From Sulfuricella denitrificans (GTDB lineage: Bacteria; Pseudomonadota; Gammaproteobacteria; Burkholderiales; Sulfuricellaceae), in contig NSJJ01000005.1 of assembly GCA_002632355.1 (NCBI GenBank), forward strand, positions 1 through 64,000: DNA of 64,000 nucleotides, written 5' to 3'. The position numbers and the translations under genes were made by a program. Below the pieces are notes generated by a model that saw only the letters and a program-made list of their open reading frames with translations, ran no database searches and was not told where the DNA came from. Positions 27,141-35,003 of the stretch are shown here, one piece after another. The stretch's first letter is position 1; each line of letters starts with the position of its first letter.

Positions 27141-28376
27141 TTAACCCGTCACCCGTTCTGGAACAGGCTTGGTCTTGTCAATCTTGGTATACCACGGCAT
27201 CAGGAAGAAGAACGCGAAATAAATCACGCTCAGGATCTGTGCGTAGATGGTATACAGCGGGGTAGACGGCAATACTCCAAGAATACCCAGACCTACGAAG
27301 CTGATGACAAACAGAGTCAGCGCGATTTTGTAAATCCCGCCGCGGTAGCGGATGGATTTGACGTTGCCCCTGTCCAGCCATGGCACAAAAAACAGGATCA
27401 TCACAGCCACACCCATGGCAATCACACCTGGGAACTGGGAGCCAAACATCGGCGGAACAGCCCGCAGAATGGCGTAGAACGGTGTGAAATACCAGACTGG
27501 CGCAATATGCTCTGGCGTCTTGAACGGATCAGCCGGTACGAAGTTGTTGTATTCCAGGAAATAACCGCCCAGGTCCGGCGCAAAGAACACCACGGCCGAG
27601 AACACCATCAGGAACACCACCACACCGACGATATCCTTCACCGAGTAGTAGGGGTGGAAGGGGATACCATCCAGCGGAATATGAGTAACGGGATCTTTAT
27701 TCTTCTTGATCTCGATGCCATCCGGGTTGTTGGAGCCGACTTCGTGCAGCGCGATGATGTGCGCGGCAACCAGCCCAACCAGCACCAGCGGCACTGCGAT
27801 GACGTGGAAAGCGAAGAAACGGTTCAGAGTGGCATCGCCAATCACGTAGTCACCACGAATCCACACGGAAAGATCCGGACCGATATAAGGGATAGCGGTG
27901 AACAGGTTGATAATCACCTGGGCGCCCCAGAATGACATCTGGCCCCATGGCAACAGGTAGCCCATGAAAGCTTCGGCCATCAGCGCCAGATAGATCAGCA
28001 TACCGAAGATCCAGATCAGCTCGCGCGGCTTGCGATACGAGCCGTACATCAGGCCACGCATCATGTGCAGATACACCACGATGAAGAATGCCGAAGCGCC
28101 GGTGGAATGCATGTAACGGATCAGCCAGCCCCAGGGCACATCACGCATGATGTACTCGACCGAAGCAAAAGCCAGGTTGGTATCCGGCTTGTAGTTCATG
28201 GTCAGGAAAATACCGGTCACGATCTGCAGCACCAGTACCAGCATGGCCAGGGAACCGAAGAAATACCAGAAATTAAAGTTTTTCGGTGCGTAATACTCGG
28301 AAAGGTGAGCCTTCCAGTTGGATGTCAGCGGGAAACGCTCGTCAATCCAGCCCACCATTTTAGTCAGACTGTTCAT
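27141..28376 (-). CDS. petB: Cytochrome b of the bc1 complex
   Basis: 411 aa with eight or more membrane helices. Haem-ligand histidines occur in the second and fourth helices (YMHSTGASAFFIVVYLHMMRG; FAFHVIAVPLVLVGLVAAHI), and the quinol-site PEW-type segment appears as APVWYFTPFYAILR. GYLLPWGQMSFWGA is the typical Qo loop. Starts 4 bp after petA ends, so translation is coupled. Confidence 0.97.
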   Translation of the reverse strand: MNSLTKMVGWIDERFPLTSNWKAHLSEYYAPKNFNFWYFFGSLAMLVLVLQIVTGIFLTMNYKPDTNLAFASVEYIMRDVPWGWLIRYMHSTGASAFFIVVYLHMMRGLMYGSYRKPRELIWIFGMLIYLALMAEAFMGYLLPWGQMSFWGAQVIINLFTAIPYIGPDLSVWIRGDYVIGDATLNRFFAFHVIAVPLVLVGLVAAHIIALHEVGSNNPDGIEIKKNKDPVTHIPLDGIPFHPYYSVKDIVGVVVFLMVFSAVVFFAPDLGGYFLEYNNFVPADPFKTPEHIAPVWYFTPFYAILRAVPPMFGSQFPGVIAMGVAVMILFFVPWLDRGNVKSIRYRGGIYKIALTLFVISFVGLGILGVLPSTPLYTIYAQILSVIYFAFFFLMPWYTKIDKTKPVPERVTG

Positions 28377-28380
28377 TTAT

Positions 28381-28974
28381 TTAGGCTCCCTTGCTGTCAT
28401 CGCCGATCAAAAGGCGGCTGTCACTCAAATACTTGTGCTTTGGAATCACCAGATTCGTTGGGGCAGGCACGCCAGAAAACACGCGCGCAGCCATATCGAA
28501 ACGGGAACCGTGACAAGGGCAGAAAAAGCCGCCCGCCCAATCTGGACCCAGGTCTGCAGGTGCCATTTCGGGGCGATAGGTCGGCGAACATCCGAGGTGG
28601 GTACAAATACCGACTGCAACAAGGATCTCGGGCTTGATGGAGCGCGTGGCGTTCTTGCAATAATCCGGCTGCTGCGGAATTTCCGCCTTGGGGTCAGCCA
28701 GCTTGGGGTCGTTCTTGCTCAGCGCATCCAGCATCGCCTTGGTGCGGTTCACAACCCACACCGGCTTGCCCTGCCACTCGACATTCAGCATCATGCCCGG
28801 CTCGATCTTGCTGATATCCACCTCTACCGGAGCGCCCGCCGCCTTGGCGCGTTCGCTTGGCAGCATGCTCATGACAAAAGGCACAGCAGCGCCCACCGCC
28901 GCGACACCACCGACTGCGGTGGTGGCGGCGATCAGAAACCGCCGTTTACTGCGATCCACTTCTTTCTTGCTCAT
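28381..28974 (-). CDS. petA: Rieske iron-sulfur subunit of the bc1 complex
   Basis: 197 aa from ATG 28974 (MSKKEVDRSKRRFL); a TTG at 29001 extends the frame. A Tat-type signal anchor (KRRFLIAATTAVGGVAAVG) is followed by the Rieske fold with cluster ligands in CTHLGC and CPCHGS. It accepts electrons from quinol. First gene of the petABC operon; mobA lies 108 bp upstream on the same strand. Confidence 0.96.
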   Translation of the reverse strand: MSKKEVDRSKRRFLIAATTAVGGVAAVGAAVPFVMSMLPSERAKAAGAPVEVDISKIEPGMMLNVEWQGKPVWVVNRTKAMLDALSKNDPKLADPKAEIPQQPDYCKNATRSIKPEILVAVGICTHLGCSPTYRPEMAPADLGPDWAGGFFCPCHGSRFDMAARVFSGVPAPTNLVIPKHKYLSDSRLLIGDDSKGA

Positions 28975-29081
28975 ATCCGCATCCCTGTTCAACGAGACCA
29001 AAAAAATTCAAAGGCGTAATTGTACGAATTTCTACCCGACAATTCCATCCTTTTTAAGGAAATTAGTGATTTACCACTGAA

Positions 29082-29666
29082 TCACATGGCCTCAAAATCG
29101 TCCAGGTCCGCTGGCGTATTGAGGTTACAGAACGATTGAGTCTCATCGAACAAAGCAACCGTGCGGCACAGGCTGGACTGCCATTCCCCCACCCTGCGCC
29201 CGCCTGCGGCAAGAAAATGCCCCAAACCCTCGCGTAAATATGTGTAGCCCAGGCAGATTGCCGGTTGCATCTGTCCCGCTACGCAGGCCACCGCCAGTTC
29301 TGCCTTGTCGTTTATCAGTGCAGCGTATAAACGATGAACGAGGTCCGCAGGGAGGAACGGCGTATCACAAGGCACGCTCAGCCATAACGGATGAGTCACA
29401 TTTCCCATCCCCCGGTGCAATCCTGCCAGTGGCCCGGGAAAGCCCGACATCTCGTCCGGCAGTACGGCATACCCCATCTCACGGTAACGTTCCAGATTGC
29501 GGTTGGCGCTGACAATTACCTCATCCACCTGAGGTGCAATACGCTCCACTACCCACCTCACCAGTGGTCTGCCCTGCAGCAACAGCAGTCCCTTATCCGC
29601 CTCTCCCATGCGCTGCCCGCGCCCGCCAGCCAGAATGATTGCCGAAATTTTCTGCATTGCACTCAC
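29082..29666 (-). CDS. mobA: Molybdenum cofactor guanylyltransferase
   Basis: 194 aa, with the nucleotidyltransferase start IILAGGRGQRMGEADKGLLLLQGRPL, then SGFPGPLAGLHRGM and VPCDTPFLP. It adds GMP to molybdopterin for DMSO-reductase-type enzymes. GTG 29666 overlaps the tcdA stop (GTGA), so I keep it as the start; ATG 29657 is the alternative. Confidence 0.92.
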   Translation of the reverse strand: MSAMQKISAIILAGGRGQRMGEADKGLLLLQGRPLVRWVVERIAPQVDEVIVSANRNLERYREMGYAVLPDEMSGFPGPLAGLHRGMGNVTHPLWLSVPCDTPFLPADLVHRLYAALINDKAELAVACVAGQMQPAICLGYTYLREGLGHFLAAGGRRVGEWQSSLCRTVALFDETQSFCNLNTPADLDDFEAM

Positions 29667-30391
29667 GATTCAAGAAGCGCCTTGATCACCGCCCCCGCCA
29701 GCATCATTCCGAACAGCGGCGGCATATAGCTGATGGTGCCATTTACCGCCCGCGCACGGCCCGGCCCATCGACTGGCTGTGGCGGCAACGGGGCGCTCGG
29801 CTGCTCATCCGAGAATACCGTCAGCACCCCCTTGCGCAGGTTGTAGTGGCGATGCAAACGCTTGCGCATCTGTTTTGCCAGCGGGCACATCTCGGTCTTG
29901 CCAATATCAGCAATTCTGATCTTTGCCGGATCGAGCCGGTTGCCCGCGCCCATGCTGGAGGCCACGCGAAGGCCGCGCTTCACACTTTCACCCACCAGCG
30001 CAACCTTGCAGGCGAGGGAGTCAATGGCATCGACGACATAATCGCAGTCCGGCACCAGTTCGTTAACATTCTCGGTATTGAGGAAAATACGCTTGATTTC
30101 AAGCTCGCATTCAGGATTGATATCCATGATGCGCGCCCGCATCAGCTCGCCCTTGGGCTGGCCTACGGTAGAAATCAGCGCCGGGAGCTGGCGATTGATA
30201 TTGCTGGCAGCCACCACATCATGATCCAGCAAGGTCAGGCGTCCCACGCCGGCGCGCGCCAGCGCTTCGGCGCAGTAGGAGCCGACTCCGCCCAGCCCCG
30301 CGACAAAAACATGCTGTCTCGCAAGCCGGGCCAGGCCTGCATCTCCCAGCAAGATGTGCGTACGCTCGAATTGGGGCAACAAGCCTTTCAT
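29663..30391 (-). CDS. tcdA: tRNA threonylcarbamoyladenosine dehydratase
   Basis: 242-aa E1-like adenylating enzyme that cyclises t6A37 of tRNA to ct6A. Motifs: FVAGLGGVGSYCAEALARAGVG (nucleotide loop), LLDHDVVAASNINRQ, DAIDSLACK, and a C-terminal hydrophobic stretch near residues 220-240. Overlaps the CDF gene start/stop by ATGA, and mobA by GTGA, in a tight four-gene unit. Confidence 0.94.
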   Translation of the reverse strand: MKGLLPQFERTHILLGDAGLARLARQHVFVAGLGGVGSYCAEALARAGVGRLTLLDHDVVAASNINRQLPALISTVGQPKGELMRARIMDINPECELEIKRIFLNTENVNELVPDCDYVVDAIDSLACKVALVGESVKRGLRVASSMGAGNRLDPAKIRIADIGKTEMCPLAKQMRKRLHRHYNLRKGVLTVFSDEQPSAPLPPQPVDGPGRARAVNGTISYMPPLFGMMLAGAVIKALLES

Positions 30392-31272
30392 AGGTTTTCT
30401 CCGGAATGAGTTTCGGCGGGTTCGACATGAATAATGACCGAGGTTTGCGCCAGTTGATACGCAATTTTTTCCTCGATGCGGTCACATAGCGCATGGGAAG
30501 CCTGAACACTGGTCGCGCCAGGCAATAGCAAATGGAATTCGATAAAGCGTCGTGGCCCCGCCTTGCGGCTGCGCAAGCCATGAAAAGACGCCCCGGATGG
30601 CAGCATGGCGGCAATCGTAACCTCGATGGAACGAATTTCCTGCTCAGGCAAAGCGGCATCCATCAAGCCGTCCAGTGAACGGCGCAACAGCTTCACGCCT
30701 GTCATCACGATATTGCCGCCCACCGCGACCGCCATGACGGGATCAAGTATCTGCCACGCCGGCGGTGCGAACATCACCACCACCAGCCCACCCAGCACGC
30801 CGACCGAAGTCCAGACATCGGTGAGCAGGTGCCTGGCATCCGCCTCCAGAGTAATGCTGTCCTTCTCCCGGGCCACCTTGAGCAGCATGCGCGCCGCTGC
30901 GAGATTCACCACTGCAGCAAGGGCGGAAACCAGAAGACCCGGACCAAGATGGGACAAAGGCAAAGGATGTGCAAAACGCACCATGGCCGCGTAGATAATC
31001 GAGACCGCAGCCACCAGAATCAGTGCGCCTTCGGCACCGCTGGAAAAATATTCCGCCTTGTCGTGGCCATAGGCATGACCGGCATCCGCCGGACGCGCTG
31101 CGATGGTCAGCATCCAGAAGGCCATCAGGCCAGCCGCAAGATTGACCAGCGACTCGGCTGCGTCGGAAAACAGGCTCACCGAATCCGTCATGAACCAGGC
31201 CCCGAATTTGAGCGCCATGGTGACGACGGAAGCGGCGATTGACAGCAAAGCCATGCGTTGCAGGCCATTCAT
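30388..31272 (-). CDS. Cation diffusion facilitator (CDF) metal exporter
   Basis: 294 aa with about six membrane helices. Helix II carries SLFSDAAESLVNLAAG, helix V carries ADARHLLTDVWTS, and HAYGHDKAEYFSS lies between. These hold the Asp/His ligands of the transport site. A cytoplasmic C-terminal domain (about 205-290) follows. Likely exports Zn2+ or Fe2+; specificity cannot be read from sequence. It overlaps tatD and tcdA at both ends. Confidence 0.92.
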   Translation of the reverse strand: MNGLQRMALLSIAASVVTMALKFGAWFMTDSVSLFSDAAESLVNLAAGLMAFWMLTIAARPADAGHAYGHDKAEYFSSGAEGALILVAAVSIIYAAMVRFAHPLPLSHLGPGLLVSALAAVVNLAAARMLLKVAREKDSITLEADARHLLTDVWTSVGVLGGLVVVMFAPPAWQILDPVMAVAVGGNIVMTGVKLLRRSLDGLMDAALPEQEIRSIEVTIAAMLPSGASFHGLRSRKAGPRRFIEFHLLLPGATSVQASHALCDRIEEKIAYQLAQTSVIIHVEPAETHSGENL

Positions 31273-32033
31273 GCCAGCGCCCCCAGCACGGCACGGGCAT
31301 TGATACTCGTCGCCCTAGCCACTTCCTCAACAGTGATGCCGCGCAGTTCAGCCAGGCCTTGTGCGATTTGAGGCAAGTTCCCGGGGCTGTTGCGCCCTTT
31401 GCCCACCCACGCCGGCGCCATGTCCGGCGCATCCGTTTCCAGCACGATGGCTTCCAGAGGCAGGGTTGCCGCCAGTTCCCGCAGACGGGTTGCGCGGGGA
31501 TAAGTCATGGCACCACCGAAGCCCAGTCGAAAACCCAGCCTGATAAATTCATCAGCCTGCTGGCGGCTACCGTTGAAGGCATGGGCAATTCCACCGCTCA
31601 CCCGGATACGACGCAAATATTTGAGCACATGGTCCTGTGCGCGGCGTATATGCAACAGCACCGGCAAACCGGAATCCCTGGCAATTTTCAGCTGCTCGAC
31701 GAAATAGAACTCCTGAGCCACAAGGTCATATTCTGGCACAAAGAAATCGAGACCAATCTCGCCAATAGCCACCGGTTTTTCACTTGATACCATGGCGCGC
31801 AAAACATCCAGATCAGCGACCTGGGCACGATCGACATACATGGGATGAATGCCTAATGCCGGATAACATCCGGGATAGTGCTTGCAGCAATCCAGCACTG
31901 CTGCGAAATTTGCCCTTTCCACCGCGGGAACGATCTGCACCCCTACTCCGCCCGCGCGCGCGGCGCCAGCTACCAGATCGCGATCCGGATCGAACTCGGC
32001 GGCATCAAGGTGGCAGTGAGTGTCAATCAACAT
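31269..32033 (-). CDS. tatD: TatD-family metal-dependent hydrolase (DNase)
   Basis: 254-aa TIM-barrel hydrolase. Metal ligands are in MLIDTHCHLDAAEFDPDRD, GEIGLDF, LHIRRA, IAHAFNGS and ETDAPDMAP. It lacks a signal peptide. First gene of the tatD-CDF-tcdA-mobA unit; its likely -10 lies in the palindrome at 32053-32071. Confidence 0.94.
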   Translation of the reverse strand: MLIDTHCHLDAAEFDPDRDLVAGAARAGGVGVQIVPAVERANFAAVLDCCKHYPGCYPALGIHPMYVDRAQVADLDVLRAMVSSEKPVAIGEIGLDFFVPEYDLVAQEFYFVEQLKIARDSGLPVLLHIRRAQDHVLKYLRRIRVSGGIAHAFNGSRQQADEFIRLGFRLGFGGAMTYPRATRLRELAATLPLEAIVLETDAPDMAPAWVGKGRNSPGNLPQIAQGLAELRGITVEEVARATSINARAVLGALA

Positions 32034-32052
32034 GGCAGGGCTTGCAATGCAT

Positions 32053-32071
32053 TATAATGGCCACCATTATA
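32053..32071. promoter_or_regulatory. Palindrome carrying face-to-face -10 hexamers
   Basis: A perfect 8-bp inverted repeat, TATAATGG/CCATTATA, with a 3-bp centre. The outer ends read TATAAT on each strand, so one element can serve as the -10 of divergent promoters for tatD (start 33 bp beyond on the minus strand) and for the S24-like gene (start 57 bp beyond on the plus strand). It is also a plausible operator. No strong -35 is visible on either side. Confidence 0.6.
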
Positions 32072-32127
32072 TGGCGATTACGCTTTCAACAACGCTGCAC
32101 CGCCCCTCTGATTCAGGATTCACGAAC

Positions 32128-32493
32128 ATGCAGACCAGAAAAACCATCCCTATTCACGATGCCGCACTCGACGACGAAGCTGCCAGCGCCTGCTCAGGTG
32201 GCGAACCCTACGCATTGATGGTGCTGGGAGACAGCATGCTGCCGGAATTCGAGAATGGCGACATCATCGTGGTCGAGCCGGAAGGTCTGGCGACCGATGG
32301 TTCATTCGTGGTGGCTTTTCACAAGGATGAGTATACCTTCCGCCAACTGCGGATCCGTGACGATAAATGGTATCTGAGCGCACTCAACGACCTATACCCG
32401 ACGGAACAGATCTCCGGCCCTGACGCGGTCAAGGGCGTAGTCATTCAGAAGAAGAAACCCGGCAAGCGCAGCTCGATGAAATCCTATATTTAA
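32128..32493 (+). CDS. S24/LexA-like peptidase-fold protein without DNA-binding domain
   Basis: 121 aa from ATG 32128, with AGGA 9 bp upstream. It is only the C-terminal LexA/UmuD-type fold. The nucleophile motif MVLGDSM is present (Ser36), followed by GDIIVVEP. The position of the catalytic lysine (TVKRL in LexA) reads TFRQL, so Lys is replaced by Arg72. Helix-turn-helix and the Ala-Gly cleavage site are not seen. It may be a non-proteolytic dimer domain or a binding protein; its role is unknown. Confidence 0.75.
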   Translation: MQTRKTIPIHDAALDDEAASACSGGEPYALMVLGDSMLPEFENGDIIVVEPEGLATDGSFVVAFHKDEYTFRQLRIRDDKWYLSALNDLYPTEQISGPDAVKGVVIQKKKPGKRSSMKSYI

Positions 32494-32836
32494 TTAAATT
32501 CCGAATCAGGTCGCCGCCTCCCCACCACGACCTTCTCGTCCGGCCACGAAAATCGCGTTTCTTAATATCCGCACAAATTGATAGAATGCGCGCCCGTGCA
32601 AAAATGCCGGGCCTGGGCTGGGCATTCCAATCGCAAGAAGTCATGCCCTTATATTTTCATGGTCAGCACACATCAAGACCATGGACCAGGCTCAACAACT
32701 CACCCCCCGTTATTGCGCAGAACGGATTGACCCGCCCCCTGAGGCGAACCTCATCCACGCGCAAAACACTGCAAGGGCTTTGCCATCAAACCATGAGTGA
32801 CATGGCGACAAAACGGTTACAAGGAAATGACTATCG
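32494..32836. other. Intergenic region upstream of the acyltransferase gene
   Basis: 343 bases without a convincing gene. An 84-codon frame (32586-32840) and a 39-codon frame (32681-32800) are open but lack binding sites and recognisable content. AAGGA at about 32820 serves the acyltransferase. I see no terminator or structured RNA. Confidence 0.4.
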
Positions 32837-33952
32837 ATGAAAAGCATGAAATCTGACATTGCACGACTGCCTGTATTGGATGCTTTCAAGGCCATAGCCT
32901 GTCTGCTGATCGTATTGCATCACCTCTCGGTCTACGGCCCCATGTCGGATGTGGCATACCCGCTTTTTCCCGGACTGATTGACTGGCTTTACCAGTATGG
33001 CCGTATGGCTGTTCAGGCCTTTTTTGTCATGGCCGGTTTTCTGGCGGCCCGGAAACTCGCCCCACTCGGGATATCGTTAGTCAATTCCCCCTGGCCCATT
33101 ATCGGTCAACGCTATGCACGGCTGGCCATTCCCTATTTTGCAGCGCTGACACTGGCCATTGGATGTGCTGCGCTGGCAAGGAACTGGATGACTCACGCCT
33201 CCATTCCGGAAGCGCCGAGCTTACCTCAGCTACTTGCGCATGTGCTTTTGCTCCAGGATCTGCTTGGTCAGGAAGCGTTATCCGCCGGCGTCTGGTATAT
33301 CGCCATCGACATTCAGCTTTTCGCCCTAACCGCCCTCCTGCTCTGTTTACCCGGACGCATCGGCCTGCCCTCAGAAAAAACCGGGGCGATGACTCCGGTA
33401 CTGGTTGCAGCGCTAACACTTTCCTCGCTATTCGTATTCAATCGGAATCCGTCCTGGGACCAAACCGCTTTCTATTATTTTGGTTCATATGGCCTCGGGA
33501 TGCTCGGCTACTGGGCCTCCAGCAGCCGCCACAGCGCGCGGTGGCTTGCCCTGCTGGCAGGCTTGGTCATTGCTGCATTGCTCATTGAATTTCGCAACCG
33601 CATTGCTGTCGCGGGTGTTCTGGCGCTGCTGCTCGCCGTGTCAAAACCCTATAGCGGCCTGGAAAGCTGGCTGGTTTACCGCCCCTTGGCTTATCTTGGA
33701 CGCATTTCATTTTCCATCTTTCTGGTCCATTTCCCCCTGATCCTTCTGGTTAACGTGAGCTTCTTCCATTTTTTCCCACAGCAAGCCGTTGCCAACGCAT
33801 ATGGAATGATGCTTGCACTGGGCATCAGCATCCTAGGAGGCGGGGTATTTCATAAATGGGTTGAAAGCCGGACCTTCTCCAGAAAACTGCAATTGCTGCT
33901 ACCTGCAGGACTACTGGCCAGCAGTTTGCTGGCGGCGTCGGGAGTAAGCTAG
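32837..33952 (+). CDS. Acyltransferase 3-family membrane protein
   Basis: 371 aa with about ten membrane helices. The N-terminus has the family pattern LPVLDAFKAIACLLIVLHHLS (the key His follows the first helix), with FFVMAGFLAARKL and a later arginine-bearing helix. Such proteins O-acetylate cell-surface glycans or lipids. No glycan genes are adjacent, so the target is unknown. It is convergent with mutY. Confidence 0.85.
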   Translation: MKSMKSDIARLPVLDAFKAIACLLIVLHHLSVYGPMSDVAYPLFPGLIDWLYQYGRMAVQAFFVMAGFLAARKLAPLGISLVNSPWPIIGQRYARLAIPYFAALTLAIGCAALARNWMTHASIPEAPSLPQLLAHVLLLQDLLGQEALSAGVWYIAIDIQLFALTALLLCLPGRIGLPSEKTGAMTPVLVAALTLSSLFVFNRNPSWDQTAFYYFGSYGLGMLGYWASSSRHSARWLALLAGLVIAALLIEFRNRIAVAGVLALLLAVSKPYSGLESWLVYRPLAYLGRISFSIFLVHFPLILLVNVSFFHFFPQQAVANAYGMMLALGISILGGGVFHKWVESRTFSRKLQLLLPAGLLASSLLAASGVS

Positions 33953-33959
33953 CGTCTGC

Positions 33960-35003
33960 TCAGACAAGTCTATCCAGGCTGGCAAGCAAGTTGCGCACTG
34001 GCGTGGGAATAGCCGCATCAACCGCATCCTCCACACTCAGCCACAAACCTTCATGCTGGCGCACCTCGGGCCGGATTCGCCGGACATTGATGATCAGAGG
34101 CTGAATATGCAGGCGGAAATGGGTAAAAACATGGCGCAAGACCGGCCCGTATTCAGGGCTATCGCTCTCGAATCCGAAACGTGATTCGCCTTGCTGCTGC
34201 GCATTTTCGACACTGTCACTTTCAGGGAAACACCATAAGCCGCCCCAGATTCCAGACGGAGGGCGCTTTTCCAGAAAAATTTCGCCATGGCGCATAAAAA
34301 GCAGCATGGTGGTTGTTTTCTCTGGCAAAACCTTGCGCGGACGGGGCTGGGGAAACTCAGCCTGGCGGCCTTGCAGATTCGCGATGCAATTCGCACCGAC
34401 CGGACAGCGTTGGCAATCCGGCTTTCCGCGTGTGCAGACAGTTGCCCCCAGGTCCATCAAGGCCTGGGTATAGATCTCCACCCCGGTTTCGGGAAGCAAT
34501 GCCTCGGCATGGCGCCAGAGGCCATCTTCCACCTTTTTTTCACCCGGATACCCTGCTACTGCGAAGTAGCGTGCCAGCACCCGCTTTACATTGCCATCCA
34601 GGATTGCCCGGCGCTCACCGAAAGCAAAAGCGCTGATGGCCGCCGCAGTTGAACGCCCTATGCCTGGCAGCGCCAGAATCTTTTCGAATTCACGTGGAAA
34701 CCTTGCAGCATGACTTTCCGCCATGATCTGCGCCGCCCGGTGCAGGTTTCTCGCCCGCGAGTAATAGCCCAGGCCACTCCAGTGGGCCAGTACTTCATCC
34801 TGAGCGGCGGCAGCAAGGGTGGCGATGTCCGGGAAGCAGTCCAGAAAGCGCTCAAAATAGGGAATGACCGTGGCAACCTGGGTTTGCTGCAACATGATTT
34901 CAGACAACCACACTGCATAGGGGTCGCGCCTGCCCTGCCACGGCAAGCCATGGCGACCATGGTGCCGCTGCCAGCGAATCAGTTGTTGCGCAAATTCTGA
35001 CAT
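33960..35003 (-). CDS. mutY: A/G-specific adenine DNA glycosylase
   Basis: 347 aa. It removes adenine opposite 8-oxoguanine. Helix-hairpin-helix LPGIGRSTAAAISAFAFG with catalytic Asp in ILDGNVKRVLAR, 4Fe-4S cysteines in CTRGKPDCQRCPVGANC, and a C-terminal NUDIX-like 8-oxoG recognition domain (about 225-340). Its ATG overlaps the stop of the AsmA-family gene (TAATG). Confidence 0.96.
   Translation of the reverse strand: MSEFAQQLIRWQRHHGRHGLPWQGRRDPYAVWLSEIMLQQTQVATVIPYFERFLDCFPDIATLAAAAQDEVLAHWSGLGYYSRARNLHRAAQIMAESHAARFPREFEKILALPGIGRSTAAAISAFAFGERRAILDGNVKRVLARYFAVAGYPGEKKVEDGLWRHAEALLPETGVEIYTQALMDLGATVCTRGKPDCQRCPVGANCIANLQGRQAEFPQPRPRKVLPEKTTTMLLFMRHGEIFLEKRPPSGIWGGLWCFPESDSVENAQQQGESRFGFESDSPEYGPVLRHVFTHFRLHIQPLIINVRRIRPEVRQHEGLWLSVEDAVDAAIPTPVRNLLASLDRLV

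Noticed and set aside
32586-32840. 84-codon frame before the acyltransferase gene
   Set aside because: Overlaps the acyltransferase start, has no binding site, and its basic low-complexity composition suggests a chance frame.
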